Positions 45,357 to 60,882 of a stretch of DNA of 64,000 nucleotides are shown in pieces (the first letter of the stretch is position 1; every line of letters starts with the position of its first letter). The DNA is taken from assembly GCA_947629015.1 (NCBI GenBank), contig CANRCB010000003.1, positions 48,727 through 112,726 of the forward strand. The letters run 5' to 3'. Origin of the DNA: an uncultured Gemmiger sp. (GTDB lineage Bacteria; Bacillota; Clostridia; Oscillospirales; Ruminococcaceae). A program made the position numbers and the translations under genes. Below the pieces are notes generated by a model. It made no database searches and was not told the origin of the DNA. It was given only the letters and a program-made list of their open reading frames with translations.

Positions 45357-45474
45357 GGTGCCAAACGGGCCGGCCCGTGCCTTTGTGCAATGTGCCAAAA
45401 ATGCGGGCCGCAGCAGGGGAGGAGGGGCGCCTCCATCCGAAGGGAACCGGCAAAATGCCGAAAATAGCATACAC

Positions 45475-45511
45475 GCGGCCGGGCGTCAAACGCCCGGCCG
45501 CTTTCCTTTCC
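45475..45511 (+). terminator. Rho-independent terminator ending the polysaccharide locus
   Basis: GCGGCCGGGCG-tcaaa-CGCCCGGCCGC perfect 11-bp stem followed by TTTCCTTTCC. Confidence 0.85.
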
Positions 45512-45540
45512 AAAATTGCGTAAAAAAGGGAAAAATCCCC

Positions 45541-45569
45541 TTGACAAAGCACCCCATTGGCGGTATACT
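45541..45569 (+). promoter_or_regulatory. Predicted strong promoter of rpoBC
   Basis: TTGACA 45541-45546, 17-bp spacer, TATACT 45564-45569. Confidence 0.85.
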
Positions 45570-45737
45570 GTCAAAGTATCACAAAATGGCATAGAATGCC
45601 CTATTGTGGTTTTTGGGCGCGTGGCTGCGCCAAAAATTCAGCAAAATGCCCAAGGCACGCTTCGCGGCGCGGCGGGCGGGGCGTTTTGGCTGCGTGGTTG
45701 GAACCCTGACAGTGCAAGAAGGAGTGGTCGCATCATT

Positions 45738-48700
45738 ATGGTAAAGGTCAAGCCCGTACAAAATGGCCGGACGACCCGTATGAGTTTTTCCCACATCGAC
45801 GAGGCCATCGGTATGCCCAACCTCATCGAGATCCAGAAAAACTCCTACAACTGGTTCCTGGACGAGGGCCTGCGCGAGGTCTTCCATGACATCGCCGCGA
45901 TCGAGGACTATACCGGCAACCTTGTGCTGGAGTTCATCGATTTCCGCCTGGATAAAGAGAACACCAAATACACCATCAAGGAGTGCAAGGAGCGCGACGC
46001 CAGCTACGCCGCCCCCCTGTATGTGACGGCGCGCCTGCTCAACAAGCAGACCGGCGAGGTCAAGGAGCAGGAGATCTTCATGGGCGATTTCCCGCTCATG
46101 ACGGAGTCCGGCACCTTCATCTCCAACGGCGCCGAGCGCGTCATCGTCAGCCAGCTGGTGCGCAGCCCCGGCGTGTTCTACGCCTCCACCAAGGACCGCT
46201 CCGGCAAGGATCTGTTTACCGCCACGATGAACCCCAACCGCGGCGCCTGGCTGGAATACGAGACCGACTCGCAGGACGTTTTCTACGTCCGCATTGATAA
46301 AAACCGCAAGCTGCCCGTGACCACGCTGCTGCGCGCATTGGGCCTTGGCACCGACGAGCAGCTGCGCACCTTCTTTGGCGAGAACGAGCCCAAGATCAAC
46401 GCCACCATCGAGAAGGACGTCACCCACAACACCGAGGAGGGCCTGCTGGAGTGCTACCGCAAGCTGCGCCCCGGTGAGCCGCCGACGGTCGAGAACAGCC
46501 GCAACCACATCGACACGCTGTTCTTTGACCCGCGCCGCTATGACCTTGCGCGGTTCGGCCGCTACAAGATGAACTCGAAGCTGGCGCTGGCCCGCCGCAT
46601 CACCGGCTACCGCGTCGGCGAGGACATCGTCGCCCCCTTCACCGGTGAGCTGCTGGCCGCCAAGGGCGAAAAGCTGAGCGCCGACAAGGCCCGCGAGATC
46701 GACGCCGCCGGCGTCACCCGCGTGACCGTCCTGGTCGAGCACAAGGGCGAGGAGCCGGTGCCGGTCATCGTCGTGTCCAACGGGTGCGTGGACGCGCAGC
46801 CCTTCTTCCCCTTCGATGTGGAGGAATGCGGCATCAACGAGCGCGCCAGCATCGCGGGCATCAAGAAGATCTTGGACGAGACGGCCGACATCGCCGACGA
46901 GGCCGAGCGTGTGGAGGCGCAGAAGGAGCTGCTGCGCAAAAACCGCGACACCCTCATCAGCCGCACCGTCACCGTGGACGACATTTTCGCCTCGGTCAGC
47001 TACCTCATCGGGCTGGACCACGGCATCGGCTCCACCGACGAGATCGACCACCTCGGCAACCGCCGCGTGCGCAGCGTGGGCGAGCTGCTGCAAAACCAGT
47101 TCCGCATCGGCTTCTCCCGCATGGAGCGCGTCATCCGTGAGCGCATGACCCTGCAAAACCAGGACAGCGGCGAGATCACGCCCCAGAGCCTGGTCAACAT
47201 CCGGCCGGTGGTCGCCGCCATCAAGGAGTTTATCGGCTCCAGCCCCCTGTCCCAGTTCATGGACCAGAACAACCCCCTGGCCGAGCTCACCCACAAGCGC
47301 CGCCTGTCCGCCCTGGGCCCCGGCGGCCTCTCGCGCGACCGCGCCAGCTTTGAAGTGCGCGACGTGCACTACACCCACTACGGCCGCCTGTGCCCCATCG
47401 AGACGCCGGAAGGCCCCAACATCGGCTTGATCTCGTATCTCGCCACCTTTGCCAGGATCAACAAGTACGGCTTTGTCGAGGCGCCCTACCGCAGGGTGGA
47501 CAAGGCCACCGGCGTCGTGACCAAAGAGGTGGTCTATATGACCGCCGACGTCGAGGACGAGTATATCGTCGCACAGGCCAACGAGCCGCTGGACGAGGAA
47601 AACCGCTTCGTGCGGACCCGTGTGTCCGGCCGCCACCGCAACGACATCCAGGAGTTTGACCGCTCCCAGGTCGATTTCATGGACGTCTCGCCGCGGATGA
47701 TGGTCTCGGTCGCCACCGCGATGATCCCCTTCCTCGAAAATGACGACTGCAACCGCGCCCTGATGGGCTCCAACATGCAGCGGCAGGCCGTGCCGCTGAT
47801 GGTCACCCAGCAGCCCACCGTCGCCACCGGCATGGAGTACAAGGCCGCGACGGACTCCGGCGTCTGCGTGCTGTGCAGCCGCGCCGGCACCGTGGAGTAT
47901 GTTGATTCCGAGAAGGTCGTCGTGCGCGGCGATGACAACACCACCGATACCTACGAGCTCATCAAGTTCATGCGCTCCAACCAGGGCACCTGCATCAACC
48001 AGCGGCCCATCGTGGAGCCGGGTGAGCACGTTGAGCCCGGCGACATCATCGCCGACGGCCCCGCCACCAAAAACGGCGAGATCAGCCTTGGCAAGAACGC
48101 CCTCGTCGGCTTTATGACGTGGGAAGGCTACAACTACGAGGACGCCGTCCTGCTCAACGAAAAGCTCGTGCGGGAGGATATCTACACATCCATCCACATC
48201 GAGGAGTATGAGAGCGAGGCCCGCGAGACCAAGCTCGGCCCCGAGGAGATCACCCGCGATATCCCCAACGTCGGCGACGACGCCCTCAAGGATCTGGACG
48301 ACCGCGGCATCATCCGCATCGGCGCCGAGGTCACGACCGGTGACATCCTCGTCGGCAAGGTCACGCCCAAGGGCGAGACGGAGCTCACCGCCGAGGAGCG
48401 CCTGCTGCGCGCCATCTTTGGCGAGAAGGCGCGCGAGGTGCGCGATACCTCGCTGCGCGTGCCGCACGGCGAGTATGGCATCGTGGTGGACATCAAGGTC
48501 TTTACTCCCGACAACTGCGATGAGCTGCAGCCCGGCGTGCGCCAGTGCGTGCGCGTGTATATCGCGCAGAAGCGCAAGATCTCGGTCGGCGACAAGATGG
48601 CCGGCCGCCACGGCAACAAGGGCGTCGTCTCCCGCATTTTGCCCCAGGAGGATATGCCCTTCCTGCCCGACGGCACCCCGCTGGACATCGTGCTGAATCC

Positions 48701-49595
48701 CCTGGGCGTGCCTTCCCGTATGAACATCGGCCAGGTGCTGGAGGTCAACCTCGGCTACGTGGCCAAGGCGCTGGGCTGGAAGGTGCAGACGCCGGTCTTT
48801 GACGGCGCGCACGAGGCCGATATCCGGGAATGCTTTGCCGAGGCCCGCGCCAAATGGAAGGACGGCACCGCACCGGCCTACCCCACCAAGCTCGACCGGC
48901 TGATGGGGGACAAGGGCCACATCATCGATTTCAGCAAGCTGGATCTGACCGACGACGGCAAGACCACCGTCTACGACGGCCGCACCGGCGAGAAGTTCCC
49001 CTCCAAGGTCACCGTGGGGTATATGTACTACCTCAAGCTGCACCATCTGGTCGACGATAAGATCCACGCCCGCTCCACCGGGCCGTACTCCATGGTCACC
49101 CAGCAGCCGCTGGGCGGCAAGGCACAGTTCGGCGGCCAGCGTTTCGGCGAGATGGAGGTCTGGGCGCTGGAAGCCTACGGCGCCGCCTACACCCTGCAGG
49201 AGATCCTGACCATCAAATCCGACGACGTCGTCGGCCGTGTCAAGACCTACGAGGCCATCGTCAAGGGCGAGGACGTCCCGCAGGCCGGCATCCCGGAGAG
49301 CTTCCGCGTCATGCTCAAGGAATTGCAGAGCCTTGGCCTCAACGTGGTCGTGCAGGACGCCGAGGGCAACGAGGTGGATGTGCGCCAAGAACTGGATGAC
49401 GACGACACCGGCTTTGTCACCGATGACCTGCCGCTGGGCGACAGCGTCATGATCGAAAGCGAGCTCGAGGGTGACTACAGCGTCAAGGACGCCGACGAAG
49501 GCTTTGACGCCGACTTTGACGAAAGCGCCGACGCCGACGCCGAGCCGGACGAAGAGGCGCTTGGCGAGGTGGACGACGACCCCCTTTTTGACTGA
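45738..49595 (+). CDS. rpoB: DNA-directed RNA polymerase subunit beta
   Basis: [65 protein letters not shown] (Rif region); full-length. Confidence 0.98.
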   Translation: MVKVKPVQNGRTTRMSFSHIDEAIGMPNLIEIQKNSYNWFLDEGLREVFHDIAAIEDYTGNLVLEFIDFRLDKENTKYTIKECKERDASYAAPLYVTARLLNKQTGEVKEQEIFMGDFPLMTESGTFISNGAERVIVSQLVRSPGVFYASTKDRSGKDLFTATMNPNRGAWLEYETDSQDVFYVRIDKNRKLPVTTLLRALGLGTDEQLRTFFGENEPKINATIEKDVTHNTEEGLLECYRKLRPGEPPTVENSRNHIDTLFFDPRRYDLARFGRYKMNSKLALARRITGYRVGEDIVAPFTGELLAAKGEKLSADKAREIDAAGVTRVTVLVEHKGEEPVPVIVVSNGCVDAQPFFPFDVEECGINERASIAGIKKILDETADIADEAERVEAQKELLRKNRDTLISRTVTVDDIFASVSYLIGLDHGIGSTDEIDHLGNRRVRSVGELLQNQFRIGFSRMERVIRERMTLQNQDSGEITPQSLVNIRPVVAAIKEFIGSSPLSQFMDQNNPLAELTHKRRLSALGPGGLSRDRASFEVRDVHYTHYGRLCPIETPEGPNIGLISYLATFARINKYGFVEAPYRRVDKATGVVTKEVVYMTADVEDEYIVAQANEPLDEENRFVRTRVSGRHRNDIQEFDRSQVDFMDVSPRMMVSVATAMIPFLENDDCNRALMGSNMQRQAVPLMVTQQPTVATGMEYKAATDSGVCVLCSRAGTVEYVDSEKVVVRGDDNTTDTYELIKFMRSNQGTCINQRPIVEPGEHVEPGDIIADGPATKNGEISLGKNALVGFMTWEGYNYEDAVLLNEKLVREDIYTSIHIEEYESEARETKLGPEEITRDIPNVGDDALKDLDDRGIIRIGAEVTTGDILVGKVTPKGETELTAEERLLRAIFGEKAREVRDTSLRVPHGEYGIVVDIKVFTPDNCDELQPGVRQCVRVYIAQKRKISVGDKMAGRHGNKGVVSRILPQEDMPFLPDGTPLDIVLNPLGVPSRMNIGQVLEVNLGYVAKALGWKVQTPVFDGAHEADIRECFAEARAKWKDGTAPAYPTKLDRLMGDKGHIIDFSKLDLTDDGKTTVYDGRTGEKFPSKVTVGYMYYLKLHHLVDDKIHARSTGPYSMVTQQPLGGKAQFGGQRFGEMEVWALEAYGAAYTLQEILTIKSDDVVGRVKTYEAIVKGEDVPQAGIPESFRVMLKELQSLGLNVVVQDAEGNEVDVRQELDDDDTGFVTDDLPLGDSVMIESELEGDYSVKDADEGFDADFDESADADAEPDEEALGEVDDDPLFD

Positions 49596-49641
49596 CGCCG
49601 TACCGTTTTGACGAGCCTGAATGAATGAGAGGGTTTTCTGC

Positions 49642-53208
<3,567 letters not shown>

Positions 53209-53239
53209 ACACCGACCCCCGGCACGAACCCCGGCACAG

Positions 53240-53266
53240 CCCCCGGCCCGCGTCCGGGGGTTGTTG
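53240..53266 (+). terminator. Possible terminator hairpin after rpoC
   Basis: CCCCCGG-cccgcgt-CCGGGGG followed by TTGTTGG; no clean U-tract. Confidence 0.4.
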
Positions 53267-53309
53267 GCTGTCAAACAAGGCCGGTGCACTTTTGAAAGGA
53301 GAACCCGCC

Positions 53310-55115
53310 ATGCCCGAACCATTGAAAGAACGCCGCGAACTGGACCCGCGCTTCCAGTGGGACCTGACCCCCCTCTACGCCGACGACCAAACGTGGGAAA
53401 AGGCGTTTGCCGAGGTCGATGCCGGCATCCAAACGCTCGCCGCCTTTGCCGGCACGCTCAACACCGCCGCCCGCATCCGGGAATTTCAGGATGCGCTGCA
53501 CACCTTCCTGCGCAGCTTTGCCAACCTGTATGAATATGCCTCGCTGCGCCTGAGCGAGGACATCCGCGCCACCGCCGCCAAGAGCATGGCGGACCGCATG
53601 GGCGCCAAGGCCGCGCAGCTCAGCGCCGCCATCGCCTTTGCCGAGCCGGAGATGCTGGCCCTGCCCGGGGAGCAGCTCAAGGCCATCGCCGAGGATGACC
53701 TGCTCAAGCCCTACCGCTTTGCCATGCAGGAGCTGCTGCGCAACAAGCCGCACGTGCTTTCCGCCGCCGAGGAAAAGCTGCTCGCCGGCTTTGGCGAGGT
53801 GCTCGGCGCCCCCGGCGACATCGCCGACAACCTCATGGACGCCGACCTTGTGTTTGACGACATCACCGACGGCGAAGGGGAAACCCATGAGCTGACCGAA
53901 TCCTCCTTCATCCCGTGCCAGATGTCGGCGGACCGCACCCTGCGCGAGAACGCCTTCCGCAGCTTTTACAAGGGCTACCGCCAGCACCAGAACACCTTTG
54001 CCGCCGTCTACGGCGCCAACGTGAAGGCCGCCACCGCCACGGCCGCGGCCCGGCATTACCCCTCCAGCCGCGCCATGGCGATGGCGGGGGAGAACATCCC
54101 CACCGAGGTGTATGACAATCTTGTCGCCAGCGTGCGCGCGCACCTGCCCGCCATGTACCGCTATGTGGCGCTGCGCAAGCGCATCCTCGGCGTGGACGAG
54201 CTGCACTACTACGATGTCTACGCCCCGCTCGTCAAGGAGAACAAGACCCGGTACACCTACGAACAGGCGCAGCAGATGGTCCTGGAGGCCGTCGCCCCCC
54301 TGGGGCAGGACTACCAGGCCACCGTGCAAAAGGCGTTCGATTCCCGCTGGATCGACGTTTACCCCAACAAAGGCAAGACCGGCGGCGCCTATTCCGCCGG
54401 CACCTATGACAGCGCGCCCTATATCCTTTTGAACTTTGCCGGCACGCTGGACAGCATTTCCACCATCGCGCACGAGATGGGCCACAGCATGCACAGCTGG
54501 TACAGCCGCCACGCGCAGCCCCCGCAGACCGCCGATTACACGCTGTTTGTGGCGGAGGTCGCCTCCACCGTCAACGAGAACCTGATGATCGAGCAGCTGC
54601 TCGCCAAAGATCCCGACCCCGCCACCCGCCTCTACCTGCTCAACCAGTATCTGGAAAATTTCAAGGCCACCGTCTACCGCCAGACCATGTTCGCGGAGTT
54701 TGAGCGCGACGCCCACGCCATGAACGAGAGGGGAGAGGCCCTCAGCCCCGCCGCCCTCAACGCCCTGTACAAGGGCCTTGTGGCCGATTATTTCGGCCCC
54801 GACCTTGTGCTGGACGACGAGGTCCAGTATGAATGGGCGCGCATCCCGCATTTCTACCGCCCCTTCTATGTGTACAAGTATGCCACCGGCTACTCCACCG
54901 CCGTCGCCCTGTCGGAGGGGATTTTGCACGGCGGGCCGGAGGCGGTCAAAAAATACAAGGAGTTCCTCTCCATGGGCGGCAGCGCCTATCCGCTGGATGA
55001 GCTGCGCCACGCCGGGGTCGACCTTTCCACCCCGGAGCCCGTCGACAAAGCCCTGGAAAAGTTTGCCCGCATCGTTGCGGACGCGGAGCAGACAGCGGCA
55101 AAGCTGGGGCTTTAA
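53310..55115 (+). CDS. pepF: Oligoendopeptidase F (M3 family)
   Basis: IAHEMGHSMHSWYS (HExxH) with M3B architecture. Confidence 0.93.
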   Translation: MPEPLKERRELDPRFQWDLTPLYADDQTWEKAFAEVDAGIQTLAAFAGTLNTAARIREFQDALHTFLRSFANLYEYASLRLSEDIRATAAKSMADRMGAKAAQLSAAIAFAEPEMLALPGEQLKAIAEDDLLKPYRFAMQELLRNKPHVLSAAEEKLLAGFGEVLGAPGDIADNLMDADLVFDDITDGEGETHELTESSFIPCQMSADRTLRENAFRSFYKGYRQHQNTFAAVYGANVKAATATAAARHYPSSRAMAMAGENIPTEVYDNLVASVRAHLPAMYRYVALRKRILGVDELHYYDVYAPLVKENKTRYTYEQAQQMVLEAVAPLGQDYQATVQKAFDSRWIDVYPNKGKTGGAYSAGTYDSAPYILLNFAGTLDSISTIAHEMGHSMHSWYSRHAQPPQTADYTLFVAEVASTVNENLMIEQLLAKDPDPATRLYLLNQYLENFKATVYRQTMFAEFERDAHAMNERGEALSPAALNALYKGLVADYFGPDLVLDDEVQYEWARIPHFYRPFYVYKYATGYSTAVALSEGILHGGPEAVKKYKEFLSMGGSAYPLDELRHAGVDLSTPEPVDKALEKFARIVADAEQTAAKLGL

Positions 55116-55181
55116 GTACTTTTCGTTTGGTGTAACGGCGCCCTGCGGCGCCGAAAAAACAGGGAAAAGGGGAATCGTGTC

Positions 55182-56537
55182 ATGAAAAAACTGTCCACCG
55201 CCAAGATCTGGGCCTTCGCCACCGGCCAGTTCGGCTGGAGCCTGATGAGCGGCCTCATCGCCAACTGGCTGGTCTACTTCTACCAGCCCGACGCCACGGC
55301 CATCGCCGAAGGGCAGACCGTCTTTATCCCGCAGGGCGCGGTCATCGCCGGGGTGTTCACCGTCATCGGCGCCATCACCGCCTTTGGCCGCCTGTTCGAT
55401 GCCGTCACCGACCCGCTCATCGCCTCTCTGTCCGACCGCTGCACCTCCCCCAACGGGCGCCGTATGCCGTTTTTGCGCTGGGCGTCGCTGCCGCTGGCGG
55501 TGTGCACCGTGCTCACCTTCTGGTCCCCCAGCGCGGAAACGGGCTGGCTGAACGCCGCGTTCCTGTTCGTGATGGTCATGGGGTACTACCTCTCCATCAC
55601 CGCCTACTGTACGCCGTACAACGCCCTCATCTCGGAGCTGGGCCACACGCAGGAGGAGCGCCTCAACATCTCCACCGTCATCTCCTTCACCTACATCGCC
55701 GGCACGGCCATCGCCTACATGGCCCCTGTCATCTGGGGCGCCTTTGTGCCGGCGCTGGGCCGCGTGAACGCCATCCGCATCACCTTCATCGGCATGGCGG
55801 TGCTGGCCTTCCTCTGCATGCAGGTGCCGGTCATGGCCATCCGGGAGAAGGACTACGTCAACACCGTGCCCACGCAGGACGGGGCGTTCGGCTCGCTGGC
55901 GGCCACCTTCAAAAATGCCGAGTTCCGCAAATTCGTCGCCTCGGACATCCTGTACTGGATCGCCATCACCATGTTCCAGACCGGCCTGCCGTTCTTTGTC
56001 ACCAGCCTGCTCAAGCTCGATGAGAGCATGACCACCCTCTACTTTGTGGGCATGACGGCCATCTCGCTGGTGTTCTACATCCCCATCAACAAGCTCACCC
56101 CGAAGCTGGGCAAGAAAAAGCTCATCACCTTTGCGTTCGGCGTGTTCTTTGCCGCCTACCTGTACACCGGCTTCATCGGCAACATCCCCGGCATCCCCGC
56201 CACCGTGCAGGGCGCCATCCTGACCGTCGTCGCGGCGCTGCCCATGGCCATCTTCGGCATCCTGCCGCAGGCCGTCGTGGCGGACATTGCCCAGAGCGAT
56301 GCCCGCAAGACCGGCTCCAACCGCGAGGGGATGTTTTACGCCGCGCGCACCTTTGCCTTCAAGATGGGGCAGAGCGTCTCGATGCTCATCTTCACCCGCG
56401 TCTCCATCATCGGCGGGGCGTCCGGCGCCGGCTACCGCATCACGGCCTTCCTTGCAGCGGCGTTCTGCGTGCTGGGCGGCGTTGTGTTCCTGAGCTATAA
56501 CGAGAAGAAGATCAGCGCCTCCATCGAAGAAAAATAA
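55182..56537 (+). CDS. MFS/GPH-family sugar:cation symporter
   Basis: TAKIWAFATGQFGWSLMSGLIANWLVYFY...FDAVTDPLIASLSDRCTSPNGRRMPFLRWASLPLAV. Confidence 0.88.
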   Translation: MKKLSTAKIWAFATGQFGWSLMSGLIANWLVYFYQPDATAIAEGQTVFIPQGAVIAGVFTVIGAITAFGRLFDAVTDPLIASLSDRCTSPNGRRMPFLRWASLPLAVCTVLTFWSPSAETGWLNAAFLFVMVMGYYLSITAYCTPYNALISELGHTQEERLNISTVISFTYIAGTAIAYMAPVIWGAFVPALGRVNAIRITFIGMAVLAFLCMQVPVMAIREKDYVNTVPTQDGAFGSLAATFKNAEFRKFVASDILYWIAITMFQTGLPFFVTSLLKLDESMTTLYFVGMTAISLVFYIPINKLTPKLGKKKLITFAFGVFFAAYLYTGFIGNIPGIPATVQGAILTVVAALPMAIFGILPQAVVADIAQSDARKTGSNREGMFYAARTFAFKMGQSVSMLIFTRVSIIGGASGAGYRITAFLAAAFCVLGGVVFLSYNEKKISASIEEK

Positions 56538-56554
56538 GGTAAGGCGGCACGCAA

Positions 56555-58738
56555 ATGGCCATCTATGCGCAAAACGGGCTGTTCCAGCTCAACACCCGGA
56601 ACACCAGCTACCAATTTACGGCCGACGAACACGGCGTCCTGGTGCACACCTGGTACGGCGCGCGCATCCCCAACGAGAGCATGGCCGCCGGGATATGGCG
56701 GCAGGATGTCGGTTTTTCCCCCAACCCGGCCGATGCCGGGGCCGACCGCGCGTATTCCCTCGATACCCTGCCGCAGGAGGTCTCCTGCGGCGGGGAGGGG
56801 GATTTCCGGGAACCCATGCTCGAGCTCACGCACCCGGACGGCAGCACGGCGGCGGATCTGCGCTACCAAAGCCATGAGGTCCTGCCCGCCGCGCAAAGCC
56901 TGCCCGGCCTGCCCGCGCTCTACGGCACCGGGGAAGAACCCGGCGAGACGCTCGTCGTGACCCTCAAGGACACCGCGTCGGAGCTGTATGCAAGGCTCAT
57001 CTACGGCGTGTTCCCGCAGCAGGATATCATCACCCGCAGCGTCACGCTGGAAAACCGCGGCACGGCCCCCGTCACGCTGGAGCGCGTTCTCTCGCTCTGC
57101 CTCGACCTGGACGGCGCCTTCACCCTCACCGCCTTCTGCGGCCGCCATGCGATGGAGCGCCAGCCCGAGACGGTGCCGGTGGGCCGCGTCAAGGCGGAGT
57201 TCGGCAGTGTGCGCGGCGCCTCCAGCCACCAGTACAACCCCGCGTTTTTGCTCTGCCGCCCCGGCACCACCGAGACGGCGGGGGGATGCTACGGCTTCTG
57301 CCTTGCCTACAGCGGCAACTTCCTCGCCTGCGCACAGGCCGACCAGATGGGCCGCGCCCGCGTGCTGCTGGGCATCCAGCCGCGGCAGTTCCGGTGGGAA
57401 CTTGGGCCCGGCGCCGTGTTTGCGGCGCCGCAGGCGCTGCTGTCTTATTCCGGGCAGGGGCTTGAGCGGCTGAGCCACAATTTCCACGATGTCATGCGGG
57501 AACATCTGTGCCGCGGGCCGTACAAACACGCGCCGCGCCCGCTGCTCATCAACAACTGGGAGGCCACCCACTTCACCTTTGACCGGCCGCAGCTGCTCGC
57601 CCTGGCACGGCAGGCCGCCGCCCTTGGCATCGAGATGCTGGTGCTGGACGACGGCTGGTTCGGCAAGCGCGACAGCGACGCCAGCGGCCTGGGGGACTGG
57701 TTCCCCAACGAGCAAAAGCTCGGCGGCACGCTGGGCGCCTTTGCCGCCGATGTCCGCGCGCTGGGGCTCAAGTTCGGCCTTTGGATGGAGCCGGAGATGG
57801 TCTCGGAGGACAGCGCCCTCTACCGCGCCCACCCGGACTGGGCCGTCGCCATACCGGGGCGCGCGCCCGCCCGCAGCCGCGGCCAGCTCGTGCTGGACAT
57901 GACCCGCGCCGACGTGCGGGACTACCTTTTTGCGCGCCTCTCGGCCGTTTTAGCCGAGGCAAAGGCCGACTACCTCAAATGGGACATGAACCGCAGCGTC
58001 TGCGATGCCTTCAGCCGCGCGCTGCCCGCCCACCGCATGGGGGAGTTTTACCACCGCTTTACTTTAGGCACCTACGAGCTGCTCGAGCGCCTGCTCGCCG
58101 CCTTCCCGCATCTGCTCATCGAGGGGTGCAGCGGCGGGGGCGGCCGGTTCGACGCCGGTATGCTTTACTATACCCCGCAGATCTGGTGCAGTGACAACAC
58201 CGACGCCATCGACCGCATCTCCATCCAGTACGGCACCTCCTTTTTCTACCCGGCATGCGCGGTGGGGGCGCACGTGTCCGCCTGCCCCAACGAGCAGACG
58301 CAGCGCACCGTGCCGTTTTCCACCCGCGCCGCCGTGGCGATGGGGGGCACCTTCGGCTATGAGCTGGACCCCAACACACTCACACCGCAGGAGCGCGAGG
58401 CCATGCTGGCCGCCAACGCGGACTACCGCCGCTGGCATGACCTTGTGCGCGAGGGCGATGCCTTCCGCCTGGCCGGCCCCGGGGGCGATACCGCCGCGTG
58501 GGCCTTTGCCGCAAAGGACAAAAGCCGGGTGCTCGTCACCGCGGTGCAGCTTGCGCGGCGCGGTTACGCCGCGCCGCCGTGCCTGCCGCTGCGCGGGCTT
58601 GACCCCGCCGCGCGCTACCGCTGCGCGGCCCTGGGCCAAACGCACACCGGCGCCGCCTGGATGGCGGGCGGCATCACGATCAAAACACTGCTGCCGCAGT
58701 ACGCCGCCGTGCAGCTGTTGTTTGAACGGGAAGCCTGA
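56555..58738 (+). CDS. Alpha-galactosidase, GH36
   Basis: INNWEATHFTF...MLVLDDGWFGKRDSDASGLGDWFPN...FGLWMEPEMVS...DYLKWDMNR...IEGCSGGGGRFD. Confidence 0.95.
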   Translation: MAIYAQNGLFQLNTRNTSYQFTADEHGVLVHTWYGARIPNESMAAGIWRQDVGFSPNPADAGADRAYSLDTLPQEVSCGGEGDFREPMLELTHPDGSTAADLRYQSHEVLPAAQSLPGLPALYGTGEEPGETLVVTLKDTASELYARLIYGVFPQQDIITRSVTLENRGTAPVTLERVLSLCLDLDGAFTLTAFCGRHAMERQPETVPVGRVKAEFGSVRGASSHQYNPAFLLCRPGTTETAGGCYGFCLAYSGNFLACAQADQMGRARVLLGIQPRQFRWELGPGAVFAAPQALLSYSGQGLERLSHNFHDVMREHLCRGPYKHAPRPLLINNWEATHFTFDRPQLLALARQAAALGIEMLVLDDGWFGKRDSDASGLGDWFPNEQKLGGTLGAFAADVRALGLKFGLWMEPEMVSEDSALYRAHPDWAVAIPGRAPARSRGQLVLDMTRADVRDYLFARLSAVLAEAKADYLKWDMNRSVCDAFSRALPAHRMGEFYHRFTLGTYELLERLLAAFPHLLIEGCSGGGGRFDAGMLYYTPQIWCSDNTDAIDRISIQYGTSFFYPACAVGAHVSACPNEQTQRTVPFSTRAAVAMGGTFGYELDPNTLTPQEREAMLAANADYRRWHDLVREGDAFRLAGPGGDTAAWAFAAKDKSRVLVTAVQLARRGYAAPPCLPLRGLDPAARYRCAALGQTHTGAAWMAGGITIKTLLPQYAAVQLLFEREA

Positions 58739-58801
58739 CCGCCCCGCCGCAGCGGTGCCTGTGACCACACGCGACCATTTCCGGAAAGGGGAAGAGGACT
58801 T

Positions 58802-60088
58802 ATGCAGTACAACGCCGCACAACAGATGTTCTTTTTGCTGGCCTACGGCTTTTTGAGTTGGGTGGCGGAGGTCGTCTACTACGCCATCCGCGATAAAAAG
58901 TTCATCAACCGGGGCATTTTGTCCCTGCCCATTGATTTTGAGATGGGGCTCGTCTTTTCCAACATTGCCGTCATCCTGCCCACGCTGGGGCGCAATTATA
59001 TCGGCATGTATATCATCACGCTGGCCACTTTGGTCATCACGCGCGCGGTGCTGGGCTTCTTCGGCTCCCGCCTGACCAAAAACGCCAAATGGCTCGAGGC
59101 GGCGCCCAGCGGCACATGGCGCGGCGGCTTGCTCAACGCCATAACGGCGGGCGGCATCCTCGTCATCTACCTGCTGCTCCAGCCGGGGGTGATGGTGCTC
59201 GTCTCGCTGATCCCCGCCATCGTTTTGAACATCGTGCGCATCGTTGCGTGGGTGTTCATCGTGCTGGATTTCATCACGCTGCTCATCGCCGCCCGCAAGG
59301 GGCAGCAGCAGTATGAGCAGCGCGTGGAGCAAGGCAAAACCGATGAGCTTTCCGGCGCCATCTCCCGCTTTGTGTGGGCCCGCCTTGAGAAAGCCTACCC
59401 CGGCATCCGCGATGAGGAAAAGCGGGCCGACATCGTGTTCGCCAAGGGCATGAGCCTGGACAAGATCGTCTGGGTGTTCCTTATCTCGGCGCTTGTTGGG
59501 GATCTCATCGAAACGCTCTACTGCGGCCTGATGGACGGCAAATGGATGAGCCGCTCCAGCGTCGTGTTCGGGCCGTTCAGCTTCGTGTGGGGGCTTGGCG
59601 CCGTGGTGCTGACCGTCAGCCTGATGCGCCTCAAGGACAAAAACGACCGCTGGGTCCTGCTGGCGGGCGCGCTGCTGGGCGGCGCGTTCGAGTATATGTG
59701 CAGCGTTTTTACCGAGATCGTGTTCGGCAAGGTGTTTTGGGATTACAGCTGGATGCCGCTCAACATCGGCGGGCGCACCAACGTGCTGTTCATGTTCTTC
59801 TGGGGCATCCTGGGCCTGGTGTGGGTCAAGATCGCCTACCCGCCGCTCGACCGCTTTATCGAGAAATTCCCACCCGCGGCGGCCAAGGTGGCCACCTGGC
59901 TCATCATCGTGCTGATGTCCTTCAATGCGCTGTTCACCGTCGTGGTGATGCTGCGCTACAACACCCGCGCCGAGCGCCCGCAGCCCGCCAACGTGCTGGA
60001 GCAGTTCATCGACGAGACATATGGTGACGACTTTGTCGAGAACCGCTGGAAAAACATGAAGGTCAACCCCGTCACACAGCAGCAGTAG
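58802..60088 (+). CDS. Putative ABC transporter permease of the CmpB family (multi-TM)
   Basis: FFLLAYGFLSWVAEVVYYAIRDKKFINRGIL...SRSSVVFGPFSFVWGLGAVVLTV...FWDYSWMPLNIGGRTNVLFMFFWGILGLVW. Confidence 0.75.
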   Translation: MQYNAAQQMFFLLAYGFLSWVAEVVYYAIRDKKFINRGILSLPIDFEMGLVFSNIAVILPTLGRNYIGMYIITLATLVITRAVLGFFGSRLTKNAKWLEAAPSGTWRGGLLNAITAGGILVIYLLLQPGVMVLVSLIPAIVLNIVRIVAWVFIVLDFITLLIAARKGQQQYEQRVEQGKTDELSGAISRFVWARLEKAYPGIRDEEKRADIVFAKGMSLDKIVWVFLISALVGDLIETLYCGLMDGKWMSRSSVVFGPFSFVWGLGAVVLTVSLMRLKDKNDRWVLLAGALLGGAFEYMCSVFTEIVFGKVFWDYSWMPLNIGGRTNVLFMFFWGILGLVWVKIAYPPLDRFIEKFPPAAAKVATWLIIVLMSFNALFTVVVMLRYNTRAERPQPANVLEQFIDETYGDDFVENRWKNMKVNPVTQQQ

Positions 60089-60211
60089 CCTTTTGGCCGG
60101 CCCCGGCAGCCCCGGGGCCGCTTTGCCTGGCCTTGCCGCGCGCCGCCCCAAACGCCGCGCGGCAATTTCTCTGTTTTGTACGAATTTTGCAAGAAAAATT
60201 TGGCAATACTC

Positions 60212-60240
60212 TTGACAAACCCTCCCCGTTTGGCTATGAT
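60212..60240 (+). promoter_or_regulatory. Predicted promoter of rpsL-rpsG-fusA
   Basis: TTGACA 60212-60217, 17-bp spacer, TATGAT 60235-60240. Confidence 0.8.
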
Positions 60241-60343
60241 AAGTATTGCGTCGGCCTATGGGGATTTTGCGCCCTTTTGCGCACAGCAGCGGACCAAAAC
60301 CGCCATACCGCAAACGCATATCACGAAAGAAAGGAGAAAAGAA

Positions 60344-60766
60344 ATGCCTACTTTTAACCAGCTGGTTCGGAAAGGCCGTGAGGTCCTGGCCCACAAGAGC
60401 ACGGCGCCTGCTTTGCAGCGCAGCTACAACTCGCAGAAAAAGCAGTACACCACGCTCAACAGCCCGCAAAAGCGCGGCGTGTGCACCGCGGTGCGTACCA
60501 TGACGCCCAAAAAGCCCAACTCCGCGCTGCGCAAGGTCGCGCGTGTCCGCCTCACAAATGGTATCGAGGTCACTTCCTACATTCCCGGTATCGGCCACAA
60601 CCTGCAAGAGCACAGCGTCGTCCTCATTCGCGGCGGCCGTGTCAAGGATCTGCCCGGTGTGCGTTACCACATCATCCGCGGCACGCTTGATACGCAAGGC
60701 GTGGCCAACCGCGGCCAGGCCCGCAGCAAGTACGGCGCCAAGCGCCCCAAAGCCGGGAAGAAGTAA
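60344..60766 (+). CDS. rpsL: 30S ribosomal protein S12
   Basis: [25 protein letters not shown]...[54 protein letters not shown]. Confidence 0.98.
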   Translation: MPTFNQLVRKGREVLAHKSTAPALQRSYNSQKKQYTTLNSPQKRGVCTAVRTMTPKKPNSALRKVARVRLTNGIEVTSYIPGIGHNLQEHSVVLIRGGRVKDLPGVRYHIIRGTLDTQGVANRGQARSKYGAKRPKAGKK

Positions 60767-60882
60767 GGAAACCCTTTTCGCCATCAAATAAGGCAGCCGG
60801 AGCTGCCTCGTTTGTGGCACGGCGGGAGTTTCAATACTTTCGAGTACCGATGATATCATGTATGTGAAGGAGGGAAGACAAG

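Noticed and set aside
53271-55646. 791-aa antisense ORF over pepF, and similar ones at 58064-60907 and 60856-63516
   Set aside because: All lie opposite well-identified genes, lack RBS or conserved motifs, and have translations typical of antisense frames.
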